From positions 451,001 to 515,000 of the forward strand of contig NZ_CP022190.1 in NCBI RefSeq assembly GCF_003111685.1: a stretch of DNA of 64,000 nt, written 5' to 3'. Numbering within the stretch: the stretch's first letter is position 1; each line of letters starts with the position of its first letter. The stretch comes from Alloyangia pacifica. Its GTDB lineage: Bacteria; Pseudomonadota; Alphaproteobacteria; Rhodobacterales; Rhodobacteraceae. A program made the translations under genes and the position numbers. Shown here piece after piece: positions 26,248 to 37,402 of the stretch. Below the pieces are notes generated by a model. The model saw nothing but the letters and a program-made list of their open reading frames with translations. It made no database searches and was not told where the DNA came from.

Positions 26248-26577
26248 TCAGGCCGGATCTTGTGGTTCCATGCGCGACCAATGGGCGCCCATGGCGACAA
26301 TGCAGGAGGTTCCGGAGGCATAGGTGATGACCATCGTCCAGTTGTCGCGCGGGTCGAGCCAGAGCTCGAGCACTTCGTCCGGGCTGCGCAGGCCGGTGGA
26401 GGCAAGCGTCGCGCCCTGCTGGCGTTTCAGGCGCTGCGTCATGCGTGACGAGGGTTCGCAGATCACCTCGGCAATGGGTGAGGTGGCCGCGGCGGGAAGG
26501 CCGAAGAGGCTGCCGGACAGGGCGGCCGTACAGGCCGCGACAATCGCCGGAAGGGGAATCGAAACGCTGCGCCACAT
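26248..26577 (-). CDS. small secreted protein, unknown function
   Basis: A 109-residue protein with a hydrophobic N-terminus ending LPAAATS, a likely signal peptide. The mature part contains two cysteines (EVICEPSS and GTSCIVAMG), which may form a disulphide. LELWLDPRDNWTMVITYASGTSCIVAMG looks like a short beta-rich domain of a kind often seen as a hypothetical secreted protein in Rhodobacteraceae. It lies on the same strand as parE, about 100 bp upstream of it. Codon use is like that of neighbouring genes. No function is assigned. Confidence 0.65.
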   Translation of the reverse strand: MWRSVSIPLPAIVAACTAALSGSLFGLPAAATSPIAEVICEPSSRMTQRLKRQQGATLASTGLRSPDEVLELWLDPRDNWTMVITYASGTSCIVAMGAHWSRMEPQDPA

Positions 26578-26665
26578 GCGGAAGAGTGTAACGTCTTCAT
26601 GACGAAATCCCTAATACGGGAGGGGTGGCTGCGAAAAGTTTCGTCGGGCGCAGGAGCCCGAGGGA

Positions 26666-26702
26666 AAAACGAAATGCCCGGCCTCATCACGAGGCCGGGC
26701 AT
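26666..26702 (-). terminator. strong rho-independent terminator of the beta-barrel gene
   Basis: ATGCCCGGCCTC (26674-26685) and GAGGCCGGGCAT (26691-26702) form a perfect 12-bp stem with a 5-nt loop. On the minus strand it is followed by TTCGTTTTT. It lies 37 bp past the stop of the outer-membrane protein gene. Confidence 0.9.
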
Positions 26703-26738
26703 CGGTCGCAGGGCCAGCGGCCCCGCAACGCGTCTGGA

Positions 26739-27344
26739 TCAGAAGCGGTAGTTCAGCGAGACGTTGAACTGGGTGTTCTTCAGTTCCATGTCGTCGGCGT
26801 CGAAGTCGGTGAACTCGTTGTAGGTGATCTCGGTGCCGACGGTCCAGTTGTCGGTCAGGAAGGTTTCGGTGCCGATCCCTGCGAAGTACCCGTTGGAGTC
26901 GCCTCCGTCGATGTCACCACCGCTGGTGAACGCCTTGGCATAGCCGCCCGTGCCGTACACCATGGTGTTGCCCATGTCGTAGCCGGCGCGAAGGCCTGCG
27001 CGCATGATGCCGTCGAGGTCGCCGGCCGCGCCGAGGTCTGCGTCGCTCCAGTCGTACTGGAGGCCGCCGCCCATGACCCAGTTGCCGAAGTCGTAGTCAT
27101 AGTACGTTTTCAGGCCGTAGGTCATCGCTTCTTCGTAGTCGTCCGGGGTGCCATCGGTGTCGAAGGCGCCGTAGCCCAGCTGAACACCGCCGGAGAAGCC
27201 GGTCCAGTCACGGCCAGCTGCGACGGGCACGGGAACCGGGGTCACGACGGGCTCGACAACGGTGGGTGCGATGCTGCCGGCGAACGCCGGAACTGCCACG
27301 GTGCCTGCCAGGAGGGCCGGGAGGGCGATGCGTGCGAGTTTCAT
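26739..27344 (-). CDS. outer-membrane beta-barrel protein
   Basis: A 201-residue porin-like protein of the OmpA/Omp_b-brl type. From MKLARIALPALLAGTVAVPAFA it has a clear Sec signal peptide, then a proline/valine-rich linker (TPVPVPVAAGRDW). Alternating amphipathic strands follow and end in an aromatic residue (NVSLNYRF), the outer-membrane insertion signal recognised by BamA. About eight strands are expected. The start at 27344 is preferred over one 34 codons upstream because GGAGCAGACCC precedes it and the signal peptide then sits at the N-terminus. The function is structural or unknown. A strong terminator follows. Confidence 0.85.
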   Translation of the reverse strand: MKLARIALPALLAGTVAVPAFAGSIAPTVVEPVVTPVPVPVAAGRDWTGFSGGVQLGYGAFDTDGTPDDYEEAMTYGLKTYYDYDFGNWVMGGGLQYDWSDADLGAAGDLDGIMRAGLRAGYDMGNTMVYGTGGYAKAFTSGGDIDGGDSNGYFAGIGTETFLTDNWTVGTEITYNEFTDFDADDMELKNTQFNVSLNYRF

Positions 27345-28269
27345 TGGGTCTGCTCCAATTTCTTCATGTTTCATCATGTGTTGTCCACTCTCGTTTCGGA
27401 GCGTGTGACTGAGGATACAACCAAACTTTCGTCCGGAACGATCCACACATAGTGGTCACATGAACGTGCTGTGGCGGAACCACCACGAAAAACGGCCTCA
27501 CCGCGGGGGCTCGGCCAAATGCAGCCGTAGCGTGAGTGCCAACAGGCAAAAACTGGCTCATGATTGCAGGGGCTTGGAACCTTTTTTGTGCGGGGGACGC
27601 AGCGTCAACGTCAGGATTCACACGGCCCCGTGAGCAGCGCGAGAGCCGGCGACCCGCCCGGCAGCGCATTTCACACGACTCAGGCACCCCCGCAGGCACC
27701 GGCCACGCGCGCTTAGGGCTTAGGGGGTCGAGGAAGAGGCGCGGCGGGAGGCGACGGAATGGGGCGACGGGCGCAAGGGGCCCTTTTGCACATTAGCCTG
27801 ATGGCTGGGGCTCCCCTTTCCCCGGACGGATATATCCCGCGGCTTGCGTGGCGGAGATGTCCGCTGCCCGGCAGTGCATTGCGAAGCAATGTCACGAGAG
27901 GAAATCAACAGATGCAGCATGCCCTTGGACCCGCGATGTGGGATTTTGACAGCCAGAGTCTACTGAGCGCGCGACCGCGTGCCGAACTCGGGCACCGTCC
28001 AATCGAGACCGGCCCGCCGCAGCTAGCTTTCCACGAAGCCTGCCGTCTGGCGGAGAGCCATGCCGAAATCAGCTTCATCGAAAGGCAGATCTGGATCGCG
28101 GCATCGCTATGGGGTCGCTGGGCCGGTCGGTGCGGCATCCCAGGTCGCAGTGGAATCGAACCAAATGGTCAGCGAACCTCGGCGCTTGAACGCTTCGTTG
28201 TCGGTTGGCCAGTTCCTGGTTCTGTGGGTCGGGGGCGTGGGTCATTCCATGCATCTCAGCGAGCACGCT
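27345..28269. other. gene-poor region between the beta-barrel gene and folA
   Basis: About 925 bp without a convincing gene. The first 130 bp should hold the promoter of the beta-barrel gene. A frame opening at ATG 27912 behind GAGAGGA (MQHALGPAMWDFDSQSL...) reads about 85 protein-like residues, then becomes low-complexity and runs into the antisense of folA, so it could be a decayed gene or chance. A small perfect hairpin CATTGC-GAA-GCAATG lies near 27877. No RNA gene was recognised. Confidence 0.35.
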
Positions 28270-28306
28270 GGATTCACGAGATGAATCCTCCACGCGATTT
28301 GTGGAG
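28270..28306 (-). terminator. tandem hairpins downstream of folA
   Basis: Two adjacent perfect inverted repeats: GGATTCA-CGAGA-TGAATCC (28270-28288) and CTCCAC-GCGATTT-GTGGAG (28288-28306). They lie 17-53 bp past the folA stop on the minus strand. Neither has a T-run, so this is a possible terminator or 3'-end stabiliser. Confidence 0.35.
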
Positions 28307-28322
28307 CAGAGCCAGCCCGAAG

Positions 28323-28823
28323 TCATCTGGGTTCGGGGTTGTCTGCAAATGGCCTTACCAACTCTCGCACCACACAGCGCGGCCCCTCACCGCCCAATTC
28401 CTTGCACCCCAATTCACGCCACTCCGCCTCGTCGAAGGCCGGGAAGAAGGCGTCCGCCCCCTCGACCTCGAGGTCGACCTCGGTGACGAGCAGCCGGTCG
28501 GCCTTGGGCAGCAGCCCCTCGTACACCGTTGTCCCGCCCATGCCGTAGACCCGGAAATAGCCCAACTCGCGCGCCAGATCCAAAGCCTCGTCCAGCGAGC
28601 CCACCACGTGCTCGGTCAGCGAGCTGTCCCGAGAGACCACGATATTGAGACGGTTCTTCAGGGGTTTGACCGGGAGGCTCTCCCAGGTGCGGCGGCCCAT
28701 GATGAGCGCGCCGCCCGAGGTCTCGCGCTGGAACATCTTGAGGTCCTCGGGCGAGAACCAGGGGATGTCATTGTCTCGGCCGATGGCGCCGTTGCGGGCG
28801 CGGGCGACGATCAGGCTCAGCAT
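28323..28823 (-). CDS. folA: dihydrofolate reductase
   Basis: Reduces dihydrofolate to tetrahydrofolate with NADPH; 166 residues, a normal length. It begins [22 protein letters not shown], the classical N-terminus, with an acidic residue expected in the SPEDLKMFQRET helix. GGALIMGRRTWESLP near residue 36 and RVYGMGGTTVYEG near 95 are the NADPH-binding motifs. The ATG overlaps the thyA stop (TGATG), so folA is translationally coupled to thyA, which regenerates the dihydrofolate that FolA reduces. The longer frame extending upstream lies inside thyA and is not used. Confidence 0.95.
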   Translation of the reverse strand: MLSLIVARARNGAIGRDNDIPWFSPEDLKMFQRETSGGALIMGRRTWESLPVKPLKNRLNIVVSRDSSLTEHVVGSLDEALDLARELGYFRVYGMGGTTVYEGLLPKADRLLVTEVDLEVEGADAFFPAFDEAEWRELGCKELGGEGPRCVVRELVRPFADNPEPR

Positions 28824-29653
28824 CAGACCGCCACCGGTGCCTTGATCGCGGGCTCGGGCGCGTAGTTCTCGATGATGAAATCGTCGAAGCGGAAGTCGAA
28901 GAGCGATGGCACGTCGCGCGCGAGGCGCAGCGTCGGCAGCGCGTGCGGTGAGCGCGCAAGCTGTGTTTCCACCTGCTCGAGGTGGTTGAGATAGATATGC
29001 GCGTCGCCGATCGAGTGGATGAAATCGCCGGGTTCGTAGCCGGTTACATGCGCCAGCATCACCGTCAGCAGCGCGTAGGAGGCGATGTTGAACGGCACGC
29101 CGAGGAACATGTCCGCCGAGCGCTGGTAGAGCTGCAGGTGCAGCTTGCCGCCGATGATCCGCACCTGCCAGAGCGTGTGGCAGGGGGGCAGGGCCATCTG
29201 CCCGATCTCGCCGGGGTTCCAGGCCGAGACGATGAGCCGCCGGCTGTCGGGGCTCGTCTTGATCATCTCGACGAGCTGGGCGATCTGGTCGACCTCGCTG
29301 AGCAGAAGGCGGGTGGCGCCATCGTCGCCGATCTCTTTGCGGATGGTCGGGAAGTGGCGCCACTGGTGGCCGTAGACCGGGCCGAGATCGCCGTTCTCGT
29401 CGGCCCATTCGTCCCAGATCGAAACGCCGTTGTCCTTGAGATACTTGATGTTGGTGTCGCCGGCGAGGAACCACAGCAGTTCGTGGATGATCGAACGCAG
29501 GTGCAGCTTCTTGGTGGTCACCAGCGGGAAGCCCTCGGCGAGCGGGTAGCGACACTGCATTCCGAAATAGGAGATGGTGCCGGTGCCGGTGCGGTCGGTC
29601 GAGCGGGTGCCAAGATCGCGCACGGTGCGCAGGGCGTCGAGATACTGGCGCAT
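28823..29653 (-). CDS. thyA: thymidylate synthase
   Basis: Methylates dUMP to dTMP using methylene-tetrahydrofolate; 276 residues. The catalytic cysteine is C158 in [20 protein letters not shown] near residue 21 holds the phosphate-binding arginine; [13 protein letters not shown] and HIYLNHLEQ are further family motifs. C-terminal [15 protein letters not shown] ending is as expected (here [10 protein letters not shown]). It is the first gene of a thyA-folA operon. The family-typical start [11 protein letters not shown] fits the ATG at 29653. Confidence 0.96.
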   Translation of the reverse strand: MRQYLDALRTVRDLGTRSTDRTGTGTISYFGMQCRYPLAEGFPLVTTKKLHLRSIIHELLWFLAGDTNIKYLKDNGVSIWDEWADENGDLGPVYGHQWRHFPTIRKEIGDDGATRLLLSEVDQIAQLVEMIKTSPDSRRLIVSAWNPGEIGQMALPPCHTLWQVRIIGGKLHLQLYQRSADMFLGVPFNIASYALLTVMLAHVTGYEPGDFIHSIGDAHIYLNHLEQVETQLARSPHALPTLRLARDVPSLFDFRFDDFIIENYAPEPAIKAPVAV

Positions 29654-29888
29654 GGGGCCTCCGGACTGGTCGTGTTGCCCCTCCGAGATAGCGGATCAGG
29701 GCGGCGAGGCAAAGTCAGAACCGCGGGCTTTTTGCAAGATGTTGGGGCATGTCGCGACCGGCGGTCGATATGATGTGGCGGCAGAATTGTCTCACACGGC
29801 CGTTATCGCCAGTGAGGGAGATTGATTGAACCGCGCGCTGATCCTAGCCTTCGGCGCAAAACACACGGGCCGGAGCCGGGGCAGATTC

Positions 29889-30932
29889 ATGAAAACACTT
29901 GGTATTGCGCTCTCACTCTTGGCGCTGCTCGCGGCCTGCGGCAGCAGCAGCGGCAGTGGCGAGAACCCGTTGCAGAGCGATGTCGACTGCGTTCGCGATA
30001 ACCCGTTGCAGGCATGCGAAAGCAGCGGCGACGGGGAAGACGGCAGCGACATTGGCGACGGCGGCACAGCCGACCCCGATGGGGTTCCCGGTGCGCTGTC
30101 CGAAAACCTCGCCAAGTTCAGCTTCGCCTCCGACATGCGAAGCGTCACGGTGACGATCAACGGCCTCGACTCGGGCAGCGCCGACGCGGTCTACATGCGC
30201 GACGACGCGCTGACCGATGCGCTGGGGATCGATGACTACATCGCCTATTCGCTGCAGGAGGACTCGCTCGACCGCTTCTTCATGTCACTCGGGTCAAGCA
30301 GCCTCGACGGCAGCGTCGCAGCGGCGGTCGTGGGGTCGGGCGCGCAGTTCGACACGGTCTATCAGGGCGGCACCTACGCGCGGGATGGCAGCTACGACCC
30401 GCCGGGCGCAGGGGAAGACCAGCAGGTCACCTATTCCGGCGACTACGCGGCGCTGACCAACCTCAGTACCCGCGACGGAACCGAGCTGCTGGATCCCGGC
30501 ACGCTGCCCGACGGCTACGACGAGTTCGACCTGCCGGGACAGCCGGCGATGATCCGCGGCGCGATCCTGCTCAACGTGAGCTTCGTCGACAACGAGGTGA
30601 ACGGGCAGATCTTCAACCGCGACATCATCGATCCGCGGGATACCCGCACCACCGAGCGGCTCAACGACGTGATGCTCGAGCTGGCCGAAATCGACCAGTC
30701 CGGCGAATTCCTCGGCTCAGCGGCCAATGCGGCCGGCGACAGTCCGACGGTCTCGGGCTCCTATGGCGGCATCTTCGGGGGCAAAAATGCGTCCTACGTG
30801 GCGGGGCTGACCAATCTGGAGTGGGATGGCGCCGGTGTCCTGGGGGCGGCGAGTGGCCAGGCGCAGGAGATCGGGATGTTCGTACTGACCCAATGCGGCA
30901 CGCCCGGTGCGGTCGCGGCGCTCTGCCCGTAG
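29889..30932 (+). CDS. putative surface lipoprotein, TbpB/fHbp-like barrel, likely Slam substrate
   Basis: A 347-residue protein with a lipoprotein signal (MKTLGIALSLLALLAAC, lipidated Cys17), then a Ser/Gly/Asp-rich flexible tether (about 18-70). The C-terminal part ends in a small beta-barrel-like region containing GSYGGIFGGKNASYVAG near residue 300, which resembles the G-x-F-x-G-x-x-A motif of TbpB-like and factor H-binding-protein-like barrels. The start at 29889 is chosen because an upstream in-frame codon at 29826 would bury the signal. Its end overlaps the start of a Slam-type translocon gene, which strongly suggests the two work as a pair and that this protein is displayed outside the cell. 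Its ligand is unknown; thyA is divergent upstream. Confidence 0.7.
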   Translation: MKTLGIALSLLALLAACGSSSGSGENPLQSDVDCVRDNPLQACESSGDGEDGSDIGDGGTADPDGVPGALSENLAKFSFASDMRSVTVTINGLDSGSADAVYMRDDALTDALGIDDYIAYSLQEDSLDRFFMSLGSSSLDGSVAAAVVGSGAQFDTVYQGGTYARDGSYDPPGAGEDQQVTYSGDYAALTNLSTRDGTELLDPGTLPDGYDEFDLPGQPAMIRGAILLNVSFVDNEVNGQIFNRDIIDPRDTRTTERLNDVMLELAEIDQSGEFLGSAANAAGDSPTVSGSYGGIFGGKNASYVAGLTNLEWDGAGVLGAASGQAQEIGMFVLTQCGTPGAVAALCP

Positions 30933-32367
30933 CGTGACGTCCGCGCTGCTTCGGAGCCTGGGTTTCTCGCTGGCGCTCGCCCTGTGCGGGGAGGGGCTCC
31001 GCGCCGCGCCGCCGACCGCCGCGTCCGCGCCCGTCTCCTCCGAGACGGCTTCGGCACTTGGCGGCATGACCCTGAGCGCAGCGCAGATGCGCATTGCCGC
31101 TCTGCGGGCGGTGCAGACGGGGCATTATGCGCTGGCGGCGGAGCTTGGCGGGCTGCTGCTGCGGGCCGATCCCTCCGACCCCTACGGCCATTTCGTCATC
31201 GCCCAGGCCGAGCTGCGCCGTGGCAATACCAACGCCGCGCGCAAGGCGGCCCGGCAGACGCTGCGCTATGCCCGAACCGACGTGCAGAAACACGAGGCGG
31301 CACGGGTCATGGCGGCAGCCTATGCGCAAGACGAGAGTTACTTCCTGTCGCAGCTCTGGATGCGCCGCGCGTTCATGGTCGTGCCCAGCGAGGCCTTCGA
31401 GCAGCGGGCGGGGCGCGAATACAAGGCATTGCGCACCCTGTCGCGGCTCAGCCTGTCGCTCGAGCTCTCGGCCGCTCCCTCGTCGAACGTCAACGGCGGC
31501 GCGTCGGAAGAGATCAGCACTGTCGATGGGCTGCCTTTGGTCGGCATCCTCTCGCCCTCGGCACAGGCTCTCTCGGGGTTTTCCGCGCGCGGCGCGCTGT
31601 CGCTGGGCTACGCGGTGCAGCGCGGGCCGCAGTCCGAGACCACGCTGCGCGGCTACGGCACGCTGCGGCGGGTCTGGCTCAGCGATGAGGCGCGGGACAA
31701 GGCCCCGAGCGTCGAGAATTCCGACTTCGGCGCCTCTTCGATGGAGATCGGCCTGCAGCACCGGCGCCGGCTCGGCGAAAAGGGGCCGGTGGTGTCTGGC
31801 AGCGCCACGTTGGGGCGTGCCTGGCAGGGCGGGCTGCACAGCTACGACTACCGCCGCGCCGCGTTCAGCCTTGTGCAGCCGCTGGGAGTGGTCACCGCGT
31901 TGACCGCCGGCCTGTCGTGGCAGCACCAGCAGGATGCGGATACCGCTTACAATGATGTCGATACGGTCGGCTACCAGCTCGGGGTGATCCATGATCTCGG
32001 AACGCCGGGAACGGTTTCGGCTATGCTGATCGGCGGCGCGGCGGAGTCGCAGAATGGCCAGATCACCCGTGACACCCGCGGGCTGCGGCTCGGCTACGAG
32101 CCCAGTGCGCCGCTGGGACCACTGCGCCTCTCCTTTGCAGTCTCGGCCTTCGAACACCGCTACCCCGAGTACCGCGTGCTCTTCGCGGTGCCCGGCGGGC
32201 GCGCGGACCAGGTCTGGCGGGCCGAGGTGCAGGTCACATTCGAAAAGCTCGATTACGCCGGGTTCTTGCCGGTGCTCGATCTCAGCGCCGAGCGCTCCGA
32301 GAGCAACGTGAGCCGGTTCGAGACCGAGACCCTAGCCCTCAGCCTCGGCTTCAAGTCGCGCTTCTGA
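30907..32367 (+). CDS. Slam-type outer-membrane lipoprotein translocon (DUF560)
   Basis: About 486 residues. An N-terminal signal segment (RSLGFSLALALCGEGLRAA) precedes TPR-like helices (about 50-165: AQMRIAALRAVQTGHYALAA, AELRRGNTNAARKAA, VMAAAYAQDESYF). A long C-terminal beta-barrel follows (about 180-486: repeated alternating strands, LGYAVQRGPQSETTLRGYG, ending SLGFKSRF with a terminal Phe). TPR plus barrel is the layout of Slam, which moves specific lipoproteins to the cell surface. The start is either GTG 30907, overlapping the lipoprotein gene by 26 bp, or GTG 30934, just after its stop; both keep the signal segment. The coupling to the lipoprotein gene supports the role. Confidence 0.75.
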   Translation: MRSRRSARSVTSALLRSLGFSLALALCGEGLRAAPPTAASAPVSSETASALGGMTLSAAQMRIAALRAVQTGHYALAAELGGLLLRADPSDPYGHFVIAQAELRRGNTNAARKAARQTLRYARTDVQKHEAARVMAAAYAQDESYFLSQLWMRRAFMVVPSEAFEQRAGREYKALRTLSRLSLSLELSAAPSSNVNGGASEEISTVDGLPLVGILSPSAQALSGFSARGALSLGYAVQRGPQSETTLRGYGTLRRVWLSDEARDKAPSVENSDFGASSMEIGLQHRRRLGEKGPVVSGSATLGRAWQGGLHSYDYRRAAFSLVQPLGVVTALTAGLSWQHQQDADTAYNDVDTVGYQLGVIHDLGTPGTVSAMLIGGAAESQNGQITRDTRGLRLGYEPSAPLGPLRLSFAVSAFEHRYPEYRVLFAVPGGRADQVWRAEVQVTFEKLDYAGFLPVLDLSAERSESNVSRFETETLALSLGFKSRF

Positions 32368-32444
32368 ACGTGAAGTCTCGACAAGTGGGCGCGGCCTGCT
32401 AGCCTAGGGGTCAAAGACCCAAGACTAAGAGGAAAGGGCAAGAA

Positions 32445-32879
32445 ATGCCGATCCGCTATCTGCACACAATGGTTCGCGTGAAGGATCTCGATAAATCCAT
32501 CGCATTTTACGAGTTGCTGGGGCTGAAGGAACGCCGCCGCACGGAAAGCGAGAAGGGTCGCTTCACCCTGGTCTTCCTCTGCCCGCCCGATCAGGACGAT
32601 GGCACGGCCGACGTGGAACTGACCTACAACTGGGACGGCGACGAGGGGCTGCCGTCGGATTCGCGGCACTTCGGGCATCTTGCCTATTCCGTGCCGGACA
32701 TCTACGCGGCCTGCCAGACGCTCATGGACGCCGGGGTGACGATCAACCGCCCGCCGCGCGACGGCCACATGGCCTTCGTACGCTCGCCTGACAACGTGTC
32801 GATCGAGCTGCTGCAGCAGGGCGATGCCAAGGAACCGGCGGAACCCTGGGCGAGCATGCCCAACACCGGCCACTGGTAA
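32445..32879 (+). CDS. gloA: lactoylglutathione lyase (glyoxalase I)
   Basis: Converts the methylglyoxal-glutathione hemithioacetal to S-lactoylglutathione; 144 residues of the vicinal-oxygen-chelate fold. It starts MPIRYLHTMVRVKDLDKSIAFYE; the likely metal ligands are H7, E58 (VELTYNW), H75 (GHLAYSV) and E125 (VSIELLQ). GHLAYSVPDIYAAC and RDGHMAFVRSPDNVSIELLQ are standard GloA motifs. AGGAAAGGGCAAG precedes the start. The next gene begins 4 bp after the stop. Confidence 0.95.
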   Translation: MPIRYLHTMVRVKDLDKSIAFYELLGLKERRRTESEKGRFTLVFLCPPDQDDGTADVELTYNWDGDEGLPSDSRHFGHLAYSVPDIYAACQTLMDAGVTINRPPRDGHMAFVRSPDNVSIELLQQGDAKEPAEPWASMPNTGHW

Positions 32880-32883
32880 GCGC

Positions 32884-33621
32884 ATGGGCGGGCGTCTTGC
32901 CGCGGCGCTCACTCTGGGGCTGGGCCTCTGGTCCGGCTCCGCAGCCATGGCACAGGAGTCGTCCTGCCGGCTTGCGCTGCTGCTGGCGCTCGACGTCTCC
33001 TCCTCGGTCGATGATCAGGAATACCGGCTGCAAAAGGAGGGGCTCGCGGGGGCGCTGCGCGATCCCGACGTGCGCCGCGCGATCCTCGAGGGCGGCGGCG
33101 GCGTGGCGCTTTCGGCCTATGAATGGAGCGGGCGCAACCAGTCGCAGCTGGTGCTCGACTGGACCATGCTGCGCGACGAGGCGACGATCGACGCTGTTGT
33201 GGTGCGGCTCCTCAGCGCGCCGCGCAGCTACAACCGCTATCCCACCGCCATGGGCTACGCGCTTGGCTTCGGCGCCGGCATCCTCGAGGCCGCCCCGGAC
33301 TGCGAGCGGCAAGTGATCGATGTCTCGGGGGACGGGATCACCAACGACGGGTTTCGCCCGCAGCAGGCCTACAGCCATTACCCCTTCGAGGGAGTGACGG
33401 TGAACGGGCTGGCGGTGATGGGTTCGGACCCGCGGGTGGTCGAGTATTTCGAGGGCGAGGTGCGGCACGGGCCGGGCGCCTTCGTCGAGGTGGCGTCGGG
33501 TTACAGGGATTTCCTGCGCGCTATGTCGCGCAAGCTTTTCCGCGAGCTCAATGACATGATGGTGGGCGAATTGGTGCCCATTCCCGGCCCCGAGGGACCC
33601 CTCGACTCGGCGCTGCGCTGA
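32884..33621 (+). CDS. DUF1194 family secreted protein (VWA-like), second copy
   Basis: A 245-residue protein with a signal peptide ending in AMAQ-E. It has the DUF1194/VWA-like fold: LLALDVSSSVDDQEYRLQKEGL near residue 30 is the MIDAS-like segment, with DVSSS in place of the DASGS of the copy at 22631-23335. YEWSGRNQSQLVLDW and DVSGDGITNDG follow. It begins 4 bp after the gloA stop and about 80 bp before htpX, so it may be cotranscribed with gloA. Function is unknown; the two copies are clearly diverged paralogues. Confidence 0.85.
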   Translation: MGGRLAAALTLGLGLWSGSAAMAQESSCRLALLLALDVSSSVDDQEYRLQKEGLAGALRDPDVRRAILEGGGGVALSAYEWSGRNQSQLVLDWTMLRDEATIDAVVVRLLSAPRSYNRYPTAMGYALGFGAGILEAAPDCERQVIDVSGDGITNDGFRPQQAYSHYPFEGVTVNGLAVMGSDPRVVEYFEGEVRHGPGAFVEVASGYRDFLRAMSRKLFRELNDMMVGELVPIPGPEGPLDSALR

Positions 33622-33700
33622 GCCCGTCTTGGTTCGGCATGGCCGCGGGCCTATATGTCGAGCAAGACGCTCCCCCGATCCAGCCTGACGGAGACACGCC

Positions 33701-34732
33701 ATGGGATATGCGAAGACGGCCCTTCTGATGGCCGCGATGACGGCCCTCTTCATGGGGCTCGGCTACCTGATCGGCGGCAGCTCCGGCATGGTGATCGCGC
33801 TGATCTTCGCCGGGGGGATGAACGTCTTTACCTGGTGGAACTCCGACAAGATGGTGCTGCGCATGCACGGCGCGCAGCCGCTTTCGCCGGGCGATCGCTT
33901 CGGGCTTCACGACTTGGTGGCGCAGTTGGCGCGGAACGCCGGGCTGCCGATGCCCAAGGTCTACCTGATGGACACCCCGCAGCCCAACGCCTTTGCCACC
34001 GGGCGCAACCCGCAGAACGCCGCGGTGGCGGTGACCACAGGGCTGCTGCGCAGCCTCTCTCGGGAGGAGCTTGCGGGGGTGGTGGCGCATGAGCTGGCGC
34101 ATATCCGCAACCACGATACGGCGATCATGACCGTCACCGCGACCTTTGCCGGGGCGATCTCGATGCTGGCCAACTTCGCCTTCTTCTTCGGCGGCTCGCG
34201 TGACGAGAACCGCATGGGGATTGTCGGCACGTTGGCGATGATGTTTCTCGCGCCAATGGCGGCGGGGCTGGTGCAGATGGCGATCAGCCGGACGCGCGAA
34301 TATGCCGCCGATAAGGCCGGGGCCGAGATCTGCGGCAATCCGCTGTGGCTGGCCTCGGCGCTGGGGCAGATCCAGCGCGGGGCGTCGCGGATCGACAACC
34401 TGCGGGCCGAGGCGAACCCGGCCACCGCGCATATGTTCATCATAAATCCGCTGCACATGCACAAGCGCGACAACCTCTTCGCCACGCACCCCTCGACCGA
34501 GAACCGCATCGCGGCGCTGCAGGCGCTTGCGGCACAGGGCGGCTACGGTCAGCCGCGCGGCGCGCAGCGCGGCGGCATCTCCGGCGACTGGGGTGGGGCG
34601 GGCGGCGAGTTCGACGGTCGGGCCCAGGGGCGCGAGGTGATTGAGGATGATCCGCGCAAATCCAGTGTCGCGGGGCGTCCGCGTCCGGTACCGCGCAAGC
34701 GGCGTGAGGGGGATGAAGGGCCCTGGAGCTGA
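33701..34732 (+). CDS. htpX: membrane zinc metalloprotease HtpX
   Basis: Inner-membrane M48B peptidase that takes part in quality control of membrane proteins; 343 residues. Two hydrophobic segments lie at the N-terminus (about 5-25 and 28-45) and two more around 145-165 and 180-200. The active-site HELAH is at residues 130-134 and the third ligand lies in [15 protein letters not shown] near 212. The tail from about 285 ([13 protein letters not shown] to [12 protein letters not shown]) is long, hydrophilic and charged, as in other alphaproteobacterial HtpX proteins. The ATG has GACGGAGACACGCC upstream. Heat-stress induction is typical of the family but no promoter was identified. Confidence 0.94.
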   Translation: MGYAKTALLMAAMTALFMGLGYLIGGSSGMVIALIFAGGMNVFTWWNSDKMVLRMHGAQPLSPGDRFGLHDLVAQLARNAGLPMPKVYLMDTPQPNAFATGRNPQNAAVAVTTGLLRSLSREELAGVVAHELAHIRNHDTAIMTVTATFAGAISMLANFAFFFGGSRDENRMGIVGTLAMMFLAPMAAGLVQMAISRTREYAADKAGAEICGNPLWLASALGQIQRGASRIDNLRAEANPATAHMFIINPLHMHKRDNLFATHPSTENRIAALQALAAQGGYGQPRGAQRGGISGDWGGAGGEFDGRAQGREVIEDDPRKSSVAGRPRPVPRKRREGDEGPWS

Positions 34733-34763
34733 CCCTCACCGGTGCTGGTGGCGGTCGTCCGAC

Positions 34764-35261
34764 CTAGTAGATGTAGCGGATCTGATCCGTCCAGAACCGC
34801 TCCAGCCTCCGCAGCCCGCTGTTGACGTCCTCGAGCCCCTGCAGATCGAGGATCTGCCGCGCCTCGATGCCTTCGGAATGGCGCTGGAACAGATCGTCGA
34901 CCAAGGCGCGGATATTGCGCCCCTTCTCGGTCAGTCGCACCCGCACCGAACGGCGGTCGATCTCGCAGCGCTGGTGGTGCATGTAGCCCATGTCGACCAG
35001 CTTCTTGAGATTGTAGCTGACGTTCGAGCCCTGGTAGTAGCCGCGCGATTTGAGCTCGCCGGCTGTCACCTCATTGTCGCCGATGTTGAACAGCAGCAGC
35101 GCCTGCACCGCGTTGATCTCGAGGATGCCGACGCGCTCGAACTCATCCTTGATCACGTCAAGCAGCAATCGGTGCAGCCGTTCGAGCAGCGAGAGGGACT
35201 CGAGGTAGCCCGCCACGTAGCCGGTGGCGGGTTTTCTTCCAAGGGGGGCGTGGATGCTCAT
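34764..35261 (-). CDS. MarR family transcriptional regulator (LdtR-like)
   Basis: A 165-residue winged helix-turn-helix protein. It starts at MSIHAPLGRKPATGYVAGYL; the recognition region is TAGELKSRGYYQGSNVSYNLKKLVDMGYM, and DRRSVRVRLTEKGR is the MarR wing. The arrangement and sequence resemble LdtR, an alphaproteobacterial MarR regulator linked to L,D-transpeptidase and osmotic stress genes; this identity is probable, not proven. The codon at 35261 is preferred over 35291 because GGAG lies 9 nt before it. It stands alone and is convergent with htpX. Confidence 0.85.
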   Translation of the reverse strand: MSIHAPLGRKPATGYVAGYLESLSLLERLHRLLLDVIKDEFERVGILEINAVQALLLFNIGDNEVTAGELKSRGYYQGSNVSYNLKKLVDMGYMHHQRCEIDRRSVRVRLTEKGRNIRALVDDLFQRHSEGIEARQILDLQGLEDVNSGLRRLERFWTDQIRYIY

Positions 35262-35412
35262 GATCGTCTCCGCCAGTGCCATGCGGCCCAATGCCGAATG
35301 ACCGAAGGTTCTGGAGCGAAAAGACCAAGAAGTGGTTAAATCTAGTCACATGTGGCGAAAAGCGCGGAGGCCGCGCCTTTCGATCTCGGCGTCGGCCAGT
35401 CCGGCCCGGGTC

Positions 35413-37401
<1,989 letters not shown>

Positions 37402-37402
<1 letters not shown>

